DNA of 64,000 nt. It comes from Hyphomicrobiales bacterium (GTDB lineage Bacteria > Pseudomonadota > Alphaproteobacteria > Rhizobiales > Beijerinckiaceae). The translations under genes and the position numbers were made by a program. Below, piece by piece: positions 39,483 to 47,997 of this stretch (positions are counted from its first letter, which is position 1; each line of letters begins with the position of its first letter). The notes beneath the pieces are model-generated. The model ran no database searches. It saw nothing but the letters and a program-made list of their open reading frames with translations, and had not been told where the DNA came from. Where the stretch lies: contig CAKNFJ010000001.1 of the NCBI GenBank assembly GCA_930633495.1, positions 4,425,001-4,489,000 of the forward strand. Direction: 5' to 3'.

Positions 39483-39575
39483 GCCGCTCGCCCGCGTTCG
39501 CCGCGGGCTTTTCATCCTTCATGCGTTCCATGCAGTGAGGCGTCCGCCAGAGGCGCCGTGCGAGGAGGGAACACC

Positions 39576-41939
39576 ATGTCCGCCACAGGGATCGGCGCCG
39601 CAGTTCGCCGCAAGGAAGATCACCGTTTCATCACCGGGCAGGGGCGCTATACCGACGACGTCAACCGACCGGGCCAGGCCCATGCCTATTTCCTGCGTTC
39701 GCCCCATGCGCATGCGGCGATCAAGGCCATCGACACCAAGGCCGCAGCGGCGATGCCCGGCGTGCTCGGCATCTTCACCGGCGCCGATCTCGCCGCCGAC
39801 AAGATCGGCGGGCTGATCTGCGGCTGGATGATCCACAACAAGGACGGCTCGCCGATGCGCGCCGGCCCGCATCCGGCCCTCGCCCAAGGCAAGGTGCGCT
39901 ATGTCGGCGACCATGTCGCCGTCGTGGTGGCCGAGACGCTGGCGCAGGCGAAGGACGCCGCCGAGGCCATCGCGGTCGACTATCGGGAGCTGCCGGCGGT
40001 GGTCGACACCGCCAAGGCGATCGGTGCCAAGACCGTGGTCCATGACGAGGCACCCGACAACAGCGTGTTCAACTGGCATCTCGGCGACAAGGATGCGACG
40101 GACAAGGCCTTCAAGGCCGCCAAGCACGTCACCAGGCTCGATCTCGTCAATAACCGGCTGGTGCCGAACGCGATGGAGCCGCGCGCGGCGGTGGGCGATT
40201 ACGATGCCGGTGACGGCGTCTTCACGCTCTACACCACCAGCCAGAATCCGCATGTGGCCCGGCTCGTGCTCTCCGCCTTCATCGGCATCGCGCCGGAGAA
40301 CAAGCTGCGCGTGATCGCGCCGGATGTCGGCGGCGGCTTCGGCTCGAAGATCTTCATCTATGCCGAGGAGACGGTCTGCGTCTGGGCGGCGAAGAAGGTC
40401 GGCCGACCGGTGAAGTGGACCGCCGACCGGACGGAAGCCTTCCTCTCCGACGCACATGGTCGCGACCATGTTACCCATGCCGAGCTCGCGACCGACGCCG
40501 ACGGCAAGATCCTGGGCCTGAAGGTCCATACGACGGCCAATCTCGGCGCCTATCTCTCGACCTTCTCCTCCTCGGTGCCAACCTATCTCTACGCGCCGTT
40601 GCTCTCGGGCCAGTACGACATCCCGGCGATCTATTGCGAGGTCGACGCGGTCTACACCAACACCGCCCCGGTCGACGCCTATCGCGGTGCCGGACGGCCG
40701 GAGGCGACCTTCGTGGTCGAGCGGCTGGTCGAGGTCACCGCGCGCCAGCTCGGCAAGGACCCGGCCAAGTTCCGGATGCTGAACTACATCAAGAAGTTCC
40801 CGCACCAGACGCCGGTCATCATGATGTACGATGCCGGTAATTACGGCGCCTCGCTGAAGAAGGCGCTGGAGATGATCGACTACAAGGGGCTGGGCAAGCG
40901 CAAGCGCGACTCGGCGCGGGCCGGCAAGCTGCGCGGCATCGGCTTCTCCTCCTATATCGAGGCCTGCGGCATCGCGCCGTCCGCTGCGGTGGGCTCGCTC
41001 GGCGCCGGCGTCGGCCTGTGGGAATCGGCCGAGGTCCGGGTCAATCCGGTCGGCACGGTCGAGGTCCTCACCGGCTCGCACAGCCATGGCCAGGGCCATG
41101 AGACGACCTTCGCCCAGCTCGTCAGCGACCGACTCGGCATCCCGATCGACAATGTCTCGATCGTCCATGGCGACACCGACAAGGTGCAGATGGGCATGGG
41201 CACCTACGGCTCGCGCTCCGGCGCGGTCGGTATGTCGGCGATCTTCAAGGCGCTCGACAAGGTGATCGCCAAGGGCAAGAAGGTCGCCGCCCATGTGCTG
41301 GAGGCCGACGAGGCCGATATCGACTTCGCGGACGGGCATTTCGCGGTGAAGGGCACCGACCGCAAGCTCGATTTCGGCTCCTGCGCGCTGCAGGCCTATG
41401 TCGCGCACAAGTTCAACGGGCAGGAGCTGGAGCCGGGGCTGAAGGAGGGGGCGTTCTACGACCCGACCAACTTCACCTTCCCGGCCGGCGTCCATATCTG
41501 CGAGGTCGAGATCGATCCGGAGACCGGCATCACGAAGATCGACCGTTGGGCCGCCGTCGACGATTTCGGCAACGTCATCAATCCGATGATCGTCGAGGGG
41601 CAGGTCCATGGTGGCATCGCCCAGGGCGTCGGGCAGGCGCTGCTCGAAGGCGCGCGCTACAATGGCGACGGCCAGCTCGTGACCGCGAGCTTCATGGATT
41701 ACTGCATGCCGCGCGCCGACGACCTGCCGTCCTTCGATGTCGGCCTGACGGTGACGCCATGCCCGTCCAACCCGCTCGGCATCAAGGGCTGCGGCGAAGC
41801 CGGAGCCATCGCCTCGCCGCCCGCCGTCATCAACGCCATCACCGACGCGCTAGGCCATGAGGACATCGCGATGCCGGCCACGCCCCAGGCGGTGTGGCGC
41901 GCGGCGCAGAAGTCAATCAGCCGCATGGCGGCCGAGTGA
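39576..41939 (+). CDS. coxL: CoxL-like molybdopterin-binding large subunit, form II
   Basis: A 787-residue molybdenum hydroxylase catalytic subunit. The active-site loop reads AYRGAGRPE (residues 368-376), the form II signature; true CO dehydrogenases have AYRCSFR, so CO is probably not the substrate. Cofactor-binding segments include [46 protein letters not shown] and [14 protein letters not shown]. The catalytic Glu is E741 in [14 protein letters not shown]. Start ATG 39576 has GAGGAGG just upstream. The natural substrate of form II enzymes is generally unknown; aromatic or heterocyclic compounds are possible. Confidence 0.95.
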   Translation: MSATGIGAAVRRKEDHRFITGQGRYTDDVNRPGQAHAYFLRSPHAHAAIKAIDTKAAAAMPGVLGIFTGADLAADKIGGLICGWMIHNKDGSPMRAGPHPALAQGKVRYVGDHVAVVVAETLAQAKDAAEAIAVDYRELPAVVDTAKAIGAKTVVHDEAPDNSVFNWHLGDKDATDKAFKAAKHVTRLDLVNNRLVPNAMEPRAAVGDYDAGDGVFTLYTTSQNPHVARLVLSAFIGIAPENKLRVIAPDVGGGFGSKIFIYAEETVCVWAAKKVGRPVKWTADRTEAFLSDAHGRDHVTHAELATDADGKILGLKVHTTANLGAYLSTFSSSVPTYLYAPLLSGQYDIPAIYCEVDAVYTNTAPVDAYRGAGRPEATFVVERLVEVTARQLGKDPAKFRMLNYIKKFPHQTPVIMMYDAGNYGASLKKALEMIDYKGLGKRKRDSARAGKLRGIGFSSYIEACGIAPSAAVGSLGAGVGLWESAEVRVNPVGTVEVLTGSHSHGQGHETTFAQLVSDRLGIPIDNVSIVHGDTDKVQMGMGTYGSRSGAVGMSAIFKALDKVIAKGKKVAAHVLEADEADIDFADGHFAVKGTDRKLDFGSCALQAYVAHKFNGQELEPGLKEGAFYDPTNFTFPAGVHICEVEIDPETGITKIDRWAAVDDFGNVINPMIVEGQVHGGIAQGVGQALLEGARYNGDGQLVTASFMDYCMPRADDLPSFDVGLTVTPCPSNPLGIKGCGEAGAIASPPAVINAITDALGHEDIAMPATPQAVWRAAQKSISRMAAE

Positions 41940-41956
41940 GCTGAAAGGAAGAGCCG

Positions 41957-42760
41957 ATGTACGCTTTCACCTATCACAAGCCCACCAGTGCCCGGCAGGC
42001 GGCGACACTGCTCGCCAAGAAGGAGGACGCCAAGCTCATCGCCGGCGGACATACCTTGCTGCCGACGATGAAGCAGCGGCTGGCCTCGCCGACCGCGCTC
42101 GTCGATCTCGGCGCCTGCGCCGATCTCAAGGGCATCGCGCGCAAGGGGCGCAACCTCGTCATCGGCGCGATGACGACCCATGCCGAGGTGGCGGAGTCGG
42201 CCGAGGTGCGGGAGGCCATTCCGGCGCTCGCCTTCCTGGCCGGCCATATCGGCGACCCGCATGTGCGCCATCGCGGCACGATCGGCGGTTCGGTGGCCAA
42301 CAACGATCCGGCGGCCGATTATCCGGCGGCGCTGCTGGCGCTGGGGGCCACGGTCGTGACCAACAAGCGCAAGCTGACGGCGGAAGAGTTCTTCACCGGG
42401 CTCTACGAGACGGCGCTGGAGGACGGCGAGGTCATCACCAAGGTCTCGTTCCCGCTCGCGTCGAAGGCGGGCTACGCCAAGTTCCGGAACCCGGCCTCGC
42501 GCTACGCCATGGTCGGCGTCTTCGTCGCCAAGCGCGGCAGCGAGATCCGCGTCGCGGTGACGGGGGCGGGCGAGGGCGGCGTCTTCCGCTGGCCGGAAGC
42601 CGAAGCCGCGCTCAAGGCGCGCTTCGCGCCGAAATCGCTCGACGGGCTCAAGCACACGGCCGAGGGCATCAACGGCGACATCCATGCGGATCCGGAATAC
42701 CGCGCCCACCTGATCGGTGTGATGGCGAAACAGGCGGTGGCGCAGGCGACGGGGAAGTAG
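41957..42760 (+). CDS. coxM: CoxM-like FAD-binding medium subunit
   Basis: A 267-residue FAD subunit that passes electrons to the final acceptor. It shows the flavin motifs AGGHTLLPTMKQRLA and GTIGGSVANNDPAADYPAALLAL, plus the N-terminal MYAFTYHKPTSARQAATLL and C-terminal EYRAHLIGVMAKQA of the family. AAAGGAAGAG lies before the ATG, and the gene is 17 bases after coxL, so S, L and M form one transcription unit. A palindromic repeat separates it from coxD. Confidence 0.95.
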   Translation: MYAFTYHKPTSARQAATLLAKKEDAKLIAGGHTLLPTMKQRLASPTALVDLGACADLKGIARKGRNLVIGAMTTHAEVAESAEVREAIPALAFLAGHIGDPHVRHRGTIGGSVANNDPAADYPAALLALGATVVTNKRKLTAEEFFTGLYETALEDGEVITKVSFPLASKAGYAKFRNPASRYAMVGVFVAKRGSEIRVAVTGAGEGGVFRWPEAEAALKARFAPKSLDGLKHTAEGINGDIHADPEYRAHLIGVMAKQAVAQATGK

Positions 42761-42777
42761 GGCGGGCGATCTTCAGG

Positions 42778-42865
42778 CGTCATGGCCGGGCTTGACCCGG
42801 CCATCTCGTTCAGGACCTTACTGGCTTTCGATCAAGAGATGCCCGGGTCTAGTCCGGGCATGACG
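42778..42865. repeat. Palindromic intergenic repeat, copy 4
   Basis: About 88 bases bounded by CGTCATGGCCGGGC and GTCCGGGCATGACG. It contains a first hairpin GGCCGGGCTTGACCCGGCC and a second CCCGGGTCTAGTCCGGG. It is of the same family as copies 1-3. It sits between coxM and coxD within the cluster and could cut down read-through. Confidence 0.8.
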
Positions 42866-42874
42866 CGGGTAGTC

Positions 42875-43789
42875 ATGTCTTCTCCTCTGCCTTCCTCCAT
42901 CGACGCCACGCTCGCGCTGCTGCAATCGCAGGGCTATGTCGCCGACCGCGCGCTGGCGACGGTGCTGTTCCTCGCGCTCAGGATGAAGCGACCGCTGCTG
43001 CTGGAGGGCGAGGCCGGCACCGGCAAGACCGAGATCGCCAAGGTGCTGGCCGCGGGTCTCGGGCGCCGGCTGATCCGCCTGCAATGCTATGAGGGCCTCG
43101 ACCTCGCCTCCGCCGTCTACGAGTGGAACTATGCCGGGCAGATGATGGCGATCCGCCTCGCCGAGGCGAGCGGCATCGCCGAGGATCGTACGCGACTGGA
43201 AGGCGATATCTTCTCCGAGAAATATCTGGTGAAGCGGCCGCTGCTGCAGGCGCTGGAACCGCAGGAGGGCGGCGCACCGATCCTGCTGATCGACGAGCTG
43301 GACCGCACCGACGAGGCGTTCGAGGCATTCCTGCTCGAAGTGCTGGCCGATGCGCAGGTGACGATTCCGGAGTTCGGCACGGTAAAGGCGTCTGCGCCGC
43401 CGATCGTGATCCTGACCTCGAACCGCACGCGCGAGATCCACGATGCCTTGAAGCGGCGCTGCCTCTATCATTGGGTAGGCTACCCCGATGCGGCGCGCGA
43501 GCTGGCCATCCTGAAGGCTAAGGTTCCGGATGCGCCGGCCAGGCTGTCGAAGCAGCTCGTCGGTTTCGTGCAGGCGATCCGCAAGGAGGAGCTGTTCAAG
43601 GCGCCCGGCGTCGCCGAGACGCTCGACTGGGCGACGGCGCTGGTCGAGCTCGATGCGGTCGCGCTCGACCCGGCCATCGTCTCCGATACGCTCGGTGCGC
43701 TGCTGAAGTATCAGGACGACATTCAGGCGATGCAGGGTTCCAAAGTGAAGGAGCTGCTGGACCAGGCCAAGGCGGAGGCGGGGCGTTAG
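42875..43789 (+). CDS. coxD: CoxD-like MoxR AAA+ ATPase
   Basis: A 304-residue AAA+ ATPase of the MoxR group. Walker A is GEAGTGKT (45-52), Walker B is ILLIDELD (137-144), and sensor 1 follows in PIVILTSNRTREIHDALKRRC. In Oligotropha, CoxD helps build the copper-sulfur-molybdenum site of CO dehydrogenase; form II clusters keep a homologue whose role is probably maturation of the apo-enzyme. The ATG at 42875 lies just after a repeat. It works with the VWA protein CoxE, encoded two genes downstream. Confidence 0.92.
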   Translation: MSSPLPSSIDATLALLQSQGYVADRALATVLFLALRMKRPLLLEGEAGTGKTEIAKVLAAGLGRRLIRLQCYEGLDLASAVYEWNYAGQMMAIRLAEASGIAEDRTRLEGDIFSEKYLVKRPLLQALEPQEGGAPILLIDELDRTDEAFEAFLLEVLADAQVTIPEFGTVKASAPPIVILTSNRTREIHDALKRRCLYHWVGYPDAARELAILKAKVPDAPARLSKQLVGFVQAIRKEELFKAPGVAETLDWATALVELDAVALDPAIVSDTLGALLKYQDDIQAMQGSKVKELLDQAKAEAGR

Positions 43790-43839
43790 TCTTCCATCCG
43801 TGGCAGGCGGAGCCCGGCGCGCAACGTGAGGGAGAGGCC

Positions 43840-44220
43840 ATGAACGCCGATATCAAGGCCGTGGAAGCGACGGTGCGGACCTATCTCGACGGGCTCTATG
43901 AGGGCGATGCCGAGAAGCTCGCGCATGTCTTTCATCCGACGAGCGCGCTGACCACGGTGCGGGAGGATGGTACGATCCAGGTCGTGGCCCGCGATCAGTG
44001 GCTCGACCTCGTCCGCAACCGGCCTTCGCCGCACGCTGCCGGATTGCCGCGTGGCGATCACATCCTCACGCTCGACCTCGTCGGGCCGACGCTGGCGCTC
44101 GTCAAGGTCAAGTGCCAGATGCCGCCGCGCTACTTCACCGATCTGCTTTCGCTGCTGAAGGTCGAGAGCCGCTGGCAGGTCGTCCAGAAGGTGTTCATGA
44201 CCGAGACCGTCGGGGCGTGA
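43840..44220 (+). CDS. NTF2-like / lumazine-binding-like small protein
   Basis: A 126-residue single-domain protein of the NTF2 fold (Lumazine_bd_2-type): MNADIKAVEATVRTYLDGLYEGDAEKL is the opening helix pair and the strand-rich remainder ends in VESRWQVVQKVFMTETVGA. Members include small enzymes and binding proteins with no common activity. A GGGAGAGG site precedes the ATG. Its stop overlaps the coxE GTG start by 4 bases, which ties it to the cox cluster. I do not know this gene as a standard cox component. Confidence 0.8.
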   Translation: MNADIKAVEATVRTYLDGLYEGDAEKLAHVFHPTSALTTVREDGTIQVVARDQWLDLVRNRPSPHAAGLPRGDHILTLDLVGPTLALVKVKCQMPPRYFTDLLSLLKVESRWQVVQKVFMTETVGA

Positions 44221-45434
44221 CCGGCCGTCTTCCCGAGAACGTCGCCTTCTTTGCCCGGGCGTTGCGTGCGGCCGGGTTGCCGGTCGGCCCGGGGGCCGTG
44301 GTGGAGGCCGTCGAGGCGCTAGCCGACGGCGCGCTCGGCGAGCGGGAAGACGTCTATTGGGCGCTGCATGCGATCTTCGTGAAGAAACACGAGGACTCAC
44401 CTGTCTATGATCAGGCGTTCCGGTTGTTCTGGCGCCGGCGCAATCTGATCGAGAAGATCATGGCGCAGATGTCTCCGGTATCGCCGGGTGCCGAGCGCCA
44501 GCCGGAAAAGGCCGAGGCCGGGGCGCTGCGCGTGGCCGAAGCCTTCGCGCCGCCGGCCCGCGAGGACGAGCCGCCGGTGGAGCTCACGGAACTCACGGCG
44601 CGTCTCACCGTCTCGGACCGGGAGATGCTGAAGTCGCGCGATTTCGCCCAGATGACGGCGGCCGAGATCGCCCGCGCCAAGCAGCTCATCGCCGAGCTCA
44701 GGCTGCCCGACGACAGCGTGCCGACGCGGCGCTTCCGTCCCCTGGCTCACGGGCGGACGATCGATCTGCGCCGGACGCTGCGGCAATCGCTCAAGGGCGG
44801 CGGCGGCTCGATCGACCTCGCCTTCCGGGAGCGGCGGCAGGTGCATCCGCCGATCGTGGCGCTGGTCGATATATCCGGCTCGATGGCCGAGTATTCGCGC
44901 ATCTTCCTGCATTTCCTGCATGCGCTGACCGAGAGGCGCCGGCGCGTGCATTCCTTCGTCTTCGGCACGCGGCTGACCAATGTCACCCGGATGCTGAAGG
45001 CGCGCGACCCGGACGATGCGCTGGCGCTGGCCGGCAAGGCCGCGCCGGACTGGGAGGGCGGCACGCGCATCTCCGCGGCGCTGCATGACTTCAACCGGGT
45101 CTGGTCGCGGCGCGTGCTGGCAGGTGGGGCCGTGGTGCTGCTCTTCACCGACGGGCTGGAGCGGCATCTCGACGATAGCCTCGGTTTCGAGATGGACCGG
45201 CTGCATCGCTCCTGCCGGCAACTGGTCTGGCTCAACCCGCTCCTGCGCTACGACGCCTTCGCGGCGCGGGCGAGCGGTATCCGGGCGATGCTGCCGCATG
45301 TCGATTCGTTCCGGCCGATCCACAACCTTGCCGCCATGGCCGATCTCTGTGCGGCGCTATCGCGGGATATCGGGCGCGAGAACGATCCGCGCCTTTGGTT
45401 GAAGCGGGCGCAGGCGTCGCGCCTCAGCGCCTGA
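44217..45434 (+). CDS. coxE: CoxE-like VWA domain protein
   Basis: A 405-residue von Willebrand A protein of the CoxE family. The metal-ion-dependent adhesion site is DISGSM (218-223), with the later WEGGTRISAAL and VVLLFTDGLERHLDD. The N-terminal 200 residues are helical with LPENVAFFARALRAAGLPVGPG, the usual CoxE start. GTG at 44217 overlaps the preceding stop (GTGA). CoxE and CoxD form a MoxR-VWA pair thought to insert or activate the metal site. Its last 11 bases overlap the convergent lipase-like gene. Confidence 0.92.
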   Translation: MTGRLPENVAFFARALRAAGLPVGPGAVVEAVEALADGALGEREDVYWALHAIFVKKHEDSPVYDQAFRLFWRRRNLIEKIMAQMSPVSPGAERQPEKAEAGALRVAEAFAPPAREDEPPVELTELTARLTVSDREMLKSRDFAQMTAAEIARAKQLIAELRLPDDSVPTRRFRPLAHGRTIDLRRTLRQSLKGGGGSIDLAFRERRQVHPPIVALVDISGSMAEYSRIFLHFLHALTERRRRVHSFVFGTRLTNVTRMLKARDPDDALALAGKAAPDWEGGTRISAALHDFNRVWSRRVLAGGAVVLLFTDGLERHLDDSLGFEMDRLHRSCRQLVWLNPLLRYDAFAARASGIRAMLPHVDSFRPIHNLAAMADLCAALSRDIGRENDPRLWLKRAQASRLSA

Positions 45435-46080
45435 AGGCGCCGTTCCGCAGGAAGTGGATGGTCTGGGCTATGGCCTCCGGATCGCGCATGATCAGCGGAT
45501 GGCTGCTGTGCAGGACGATGTGGTCGCTCATGCCGGCCACGCGGGTCCGTTCGACCGAGACGCGCCCGTCATTGGGCCCTGGCAACACTAGCGACGCGAA
45601 GATGTAGAGCGAGCGATCGCCGGCGACGACGCCGAGCGGGTAGTCCACTGTGCCGAGCAGCTCGCACAGTTCCTCGCTGCGCTGCGTCGCGAGCTGGTCG
45701 CCGGCCGGGCCGAAGGCGACACGGTAGAACCAGTTTCGCCGCAGCAGATCGGCGATTTCGCTGCCTTCGTTCGGGGGCGTGAGCATGACGACGCGCCCGA
45801 GCCGCCGAGGGCGGAAGCGGTTGAGATAGGCGCGGGCGACGAGCCCGCCCATCGAATGCGTGACGAAATGCAGTTGCCCGCCCAACCCGGCCTCGAAGGC
45901 CGCGATTCGATCATGCAGGCCGTCGACGATGTCCGAGAGGCTTTCGCGGCGCGACGGATAATCGAGATTGAGCACGCTGTAGCCTTCGGCCGCCAGCTTG
46001 TGTTCGAGCCGTCGCATCGACGCCGCCCGACGCAGGATTCCGTGCAGCAGGACGACGCCGTCGCGGCCCGTTTCGGCCAT
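45424..46080 (-). CDS. Alpha/beta hydrolase, lipase-like
   Basis: A 218-residue serine hydrolase: oxyanion strand VVLLHGILRRAASM, nucleophile Ser in FVTHSMGGLVARAYL, Asp in VVAGDRSLYIF or GPNDGRVSVE, and a His near the end in VLHSSHPLIMRDPEA. It resembles small GPI-inositol-deacylase (PGAP1)-type lipases. No signal peptide is present. Its 3' end overlaps that of coxE by 11 bases on the opposite strand. The substrate is unknown and a role in the cox cluster is unlikely. Confidence 0.85.
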   Translation of the reverse strand: MAETGRDGVVLLHGILRRAASMRRLEHKLAAEGYSVLNLDYPSRRESLSDIVDGLHDRIAAFEAGLGGQLHFVTHSMGGLVARAYLNRFRPRRLGRVVMLTPPNEGSEIADLLRRNWFYRVAFGPAGDQLATQRSEELCELLGTVDYPLGVVAGDRSLYIFASLVLPGPNDGRVSVERTRVAGMSDHIVLHSSHPLIMRDPEAIAQTIHFLRNGAFRR

Positions 46081-46117
46081 TGATTCCTCGCCTCCCGGCG
46101 TTTGAACTCAGCCGAGC

Positions 46118-46224
46118 GCTATAGCATCGGACCGAAAAGTGGAATCCACTTTTCGGAAAAATCCGATGCGATGCCAATGGGATAGATCATCGTTACCGCG
46201 TCCGATAGGGCGCGCGATGATCTA
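46118..46224 (+). repeat. 107-bp two-hairpin repeat, copy A
   Basis: The element contains a perfect hairpin CCGAAAAGTGGA-A-TCCACTTTTCGG and a second one with arms TAGATCATCG and CGATGATCTA. An inverted copy at 61473-61579 differs at only 3 of 107 positions. It has no coding capacity, no transposase and no obvious target duplication. It lies between the lipase-like gene and the XdhC N-terminal gene. Confidence 0.9.
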
Positions 46225-46333
46225 GCACATATGAGAGCATCACATAACGGCTTTGCCCGGCTCGCTCGACGCGGGCGGGGCATTGGCGCATAAGATCGCG
46301 CTCGTTTCCGCGTCATGCGCGAAAGGCACGGCG

Positions 46334-46657
46334 ATGATCAGCACAGACACCGACATCCTGCGCGCCGCCGAGGACTGGCGCAGCCATGGCCGGCAGGTCG
46401 CGATTGCCACGGTCGTCGAGACCTGGGGATCGGCGCCGCGCCCGGTGGGCTCCCATCTCGTCATCGACGGGGAGGGCAATTTCCTCGGCTCGGTCTCGGG
46501 CGGCTGCGTCGAAGGCGCGGTGGTGGCCGAGGCCGCGGACGTGATCGCGGACGGCAAGGCGCGCATGCTGGAATTCGGCGTCGCCGACGAGACGGCCTGG
46601 AAGGTCGGATTGTCCTGCGGCGGACGCATCAAGGTCTATGTCGAGAAGGTGAATTGA
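46334..46657 (+). CDS. XdhC/CoxI N-terminal half protein
   Basis: A 107-residue protein that corresponds to the N-terminal domain of XdhC/CoxI: ILRAAEDWRSHGRQVAIATVVETWGSAPRP in parts, GSHLVIDGEGNFLGSVSGGCVEGAV and WKVGLSCGGRIKVYVEKV, with the two conserved Cys. XdhC delivers sulfurated molybdenum cofactor to molybdenum hydroxylases. The Rossmann half is a separate gene at 47293-47985, and a LysE gene lies between them. ATG 46334 follows AAAGG. Its stop is 1 base before the LysE start. Confidence 0.9.
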   Translation: MISTDTDILRAAEDWRSHGRQVAIATVVETWGSAPRPVGSHLVIDGEGNFLGSVSGGCVEGAVVAEAADVIADGKARMLEFGVADETAWKVGLSCGGRIKVYVEKVN

Positions 46658-46658
46658 G

Positions 46659-47288
46659 ATGGCGCCCTGGGAAACCTTGCTTGCCTTCGCGACCGTGACG
46701 CTCCTCGTCGCCTATTTCCCGGGGCCCGCGCTGCTCTACACCGCGGCACAGACCATCAGCCATGGCCGCAAGGCCGGCCTGATGGCGATGCTCGGTATCC
46801 ATCTGGGTTGCTACCTGCATGTCTTCGCCGCCGCCTTCGGCCTTTCGGCGGTGTTCAAGCATGTGCCGGAGCTCTTTGTAGCGGTGAAGATGGCCGGCGC
46901 GCTCTATCTGGTCTGGATCGGCATCGGCATGATCCGCTCGCGTCTTGGTGCGTCCGACCAGCCGGTCGCGCCACAGAAGACGGTGAAACGGGCCTTGCTC
47001 GATTCCTTCATCGTCGAGGTGCTCAACCCCAAGGTCGCGCTGTTCTTCATCGCGTTGCTGCCGCAGTTCGTCGATCCGGCCGGCTCCCTGCCGGTTTGGG
47101 CGCAGTTCCTGATCCTGGGGACGATCGTCAATTTCGCCTTCTCCTCGGCCGATCTGGTGACCGTCCTCGGCGCCTCGTTCATCGTGGGCGCGATGAAGAA
47201 GACCAAGGCGAGCTTCGCCTTCGGGCGCTGGCTCGGTGGATCGCTGATGATCGGGCTGGGCCTGAAGCTGGCGACGGACAAAGGCTGA
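46659..47288 (+). CDS. LysE/RhtB family exporter
   Basis: A 209-residue inner membrane protein with about six hydrophobic segments and the family N-terminus ETLLAFATVTLLVAYFPGPALLY, then SHGRKAGLMAMLGIHLGCYLH in part and EVLNPKVALFFIALLPQFVD. LysE/RhtB proteins export amino acids or related solutes. It is placed between the two XdhC half genes, 1 base after the first and 4 bases before the second, so it must be co-transcribed with them. A link between the exported solute and the hydroxylase substrate is possible but unproven. Confidence 0.9.
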   Translation: MAPWETLLAFATVTLLVAYFPGPALLYTAAQTISHGRKAGLMAMLGIHLGCYLHVFAAAFGLSAVFKHVPELFVAVKMAGALYLVWIGIGMIRSRLGASDQPVAPQKTVKRALLDSFIVEVLNPKVALFFIALLPQFVDPAGSLPVWAQFLILGTIVNFAFSSADLVTVLGASFIVGAMKKTKASFAFGRWLGGSLMIGLGLKLATDKG

Positions 47289-47292
47289 GCCC

Positions 47293-47985
47293 ATGGAGCT
47301 TTCCGTCCTCACGGCGCTCAACGCCGAGCGGCAGGCACGCCGTGCGACCGTGCTGGTCACGGACATCGCCAGCGGCGTGCAGCGCCTCGTCAGGCAGGCG
47401 GAGATCGCCGGCGACCCGCTGGCGGAGCCGCTGGAGCGCCAGCTGCGCATTGGCAAGAGCGGCATGGTGGAGGTCGCGGATGCGCGGTATTTCCTGACCG
47501 TGCAGGCGCCGCATCCCCGCATCGTCGTGACCGGCGCGGTCCATATTTCGCAGGCAATGGCGCCGATGGCGAAGACGCTCGATCTCGACCTCGTCATCGT
47601 CGATCCCCGCACAGCCTTCGCCACGCCCGAGCGCTTTCCGGAAACCGAACTGCTGGCGGAATGGCCGGACGAAGCGATCGGCCGGATCGGCCTCGACAGC
47701 TACACCGCCTTCGTTGCCCTGACCCATGATCCGAAGATCGACGACCCCGGGCTCGAGGCGGCGCTGCGTTCCGACTGCTTCTATGTCGGCGCGCTCGGCA
47801 GCCGGAAGACGCATGCGAGGCGCGTCGAGCGCCTGAGCGCAGCCGGCTTCGACGCGGCCAAGATCGAACGGATCCATGCGCCGATCGGGCTCGACATCGG
47901 CGCGGTCTCCCCGGCGGAGATCGCTCTCGCGATCCTGGCCGAAATCGTCGCCACCCTGCGCGGTCCGCGGCGCAAGCCGGCCTGA
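47293..47985 (+). CDS. XdhC/CoxF Rossmann-half protein
   Basis: A 230-residue protein. The first 70 residues form the second part of the XdhC N-terminal region (RRATVLVTDIASGVQRLV), and residues about 75-225 are the XdhC Rossmann domain: PRIVVTGAVHISQAMAPMAK, DLVIVDPRTAFATPERFP, TAFVALTHDPKIDDPGLEAAL and FYVGALGSRKTHARRVERL, ending GLDIGAVSPAEIALAILAEI. The usual GAGHI motif reads GAVHI. Together with the 107-residue protein upstream it would rebuild a full XdhC for cofactor insertion. Confidence 0.92.
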   Translation: MELSVLTALNAERQARRATVLVTDIASGVQRLVRQAEIAGDPLAEPLERQLRIGKSGMVEVADARYFLTVQAPHPRIVVTGAVHISQAMAPMAKTLDLDLVIVDPRTAFATPERFPETELLAEWPDEAIGRIGLDSYTAFVALTHDPKIDDPGLEAALRSDCFYVGALGSRKTHARRVERLSAAGFDAAKIERIHAPIGLDIGAVSPAEIALAILAEIVATLRGPRRKPA

Positions 47986-47997
47986 AGGGCGAAGCAC

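Noticed and set aside
39519..41609. Antisense open frame of 696 codons in coxL
   Set aside because: Shadow of the high-GC coxL gene; no motif.
38982..42760. True aerobic CO dehydrogenase
   Set aside because: The large-subunit loop is AYRGAGR rather than AYRCSFR, and the gene order is S-L-M, so the enzyme belongs to form II.
46118..46224. Terminal inverted repeats of a 15-kb composite transposon (with 61473-61579)
   Set aside because: The segment between holds ordinary housekeeping genes (map, radC, usg) and no transposase; independent copies of a small repeat are more likely.
46334..47985. Frameshifted or broken xdhC gene
   Set aside because: The halves have their own start codons and are separated by a complete LysE gene in the same operon, so they are separate genes rather than one broken gene.
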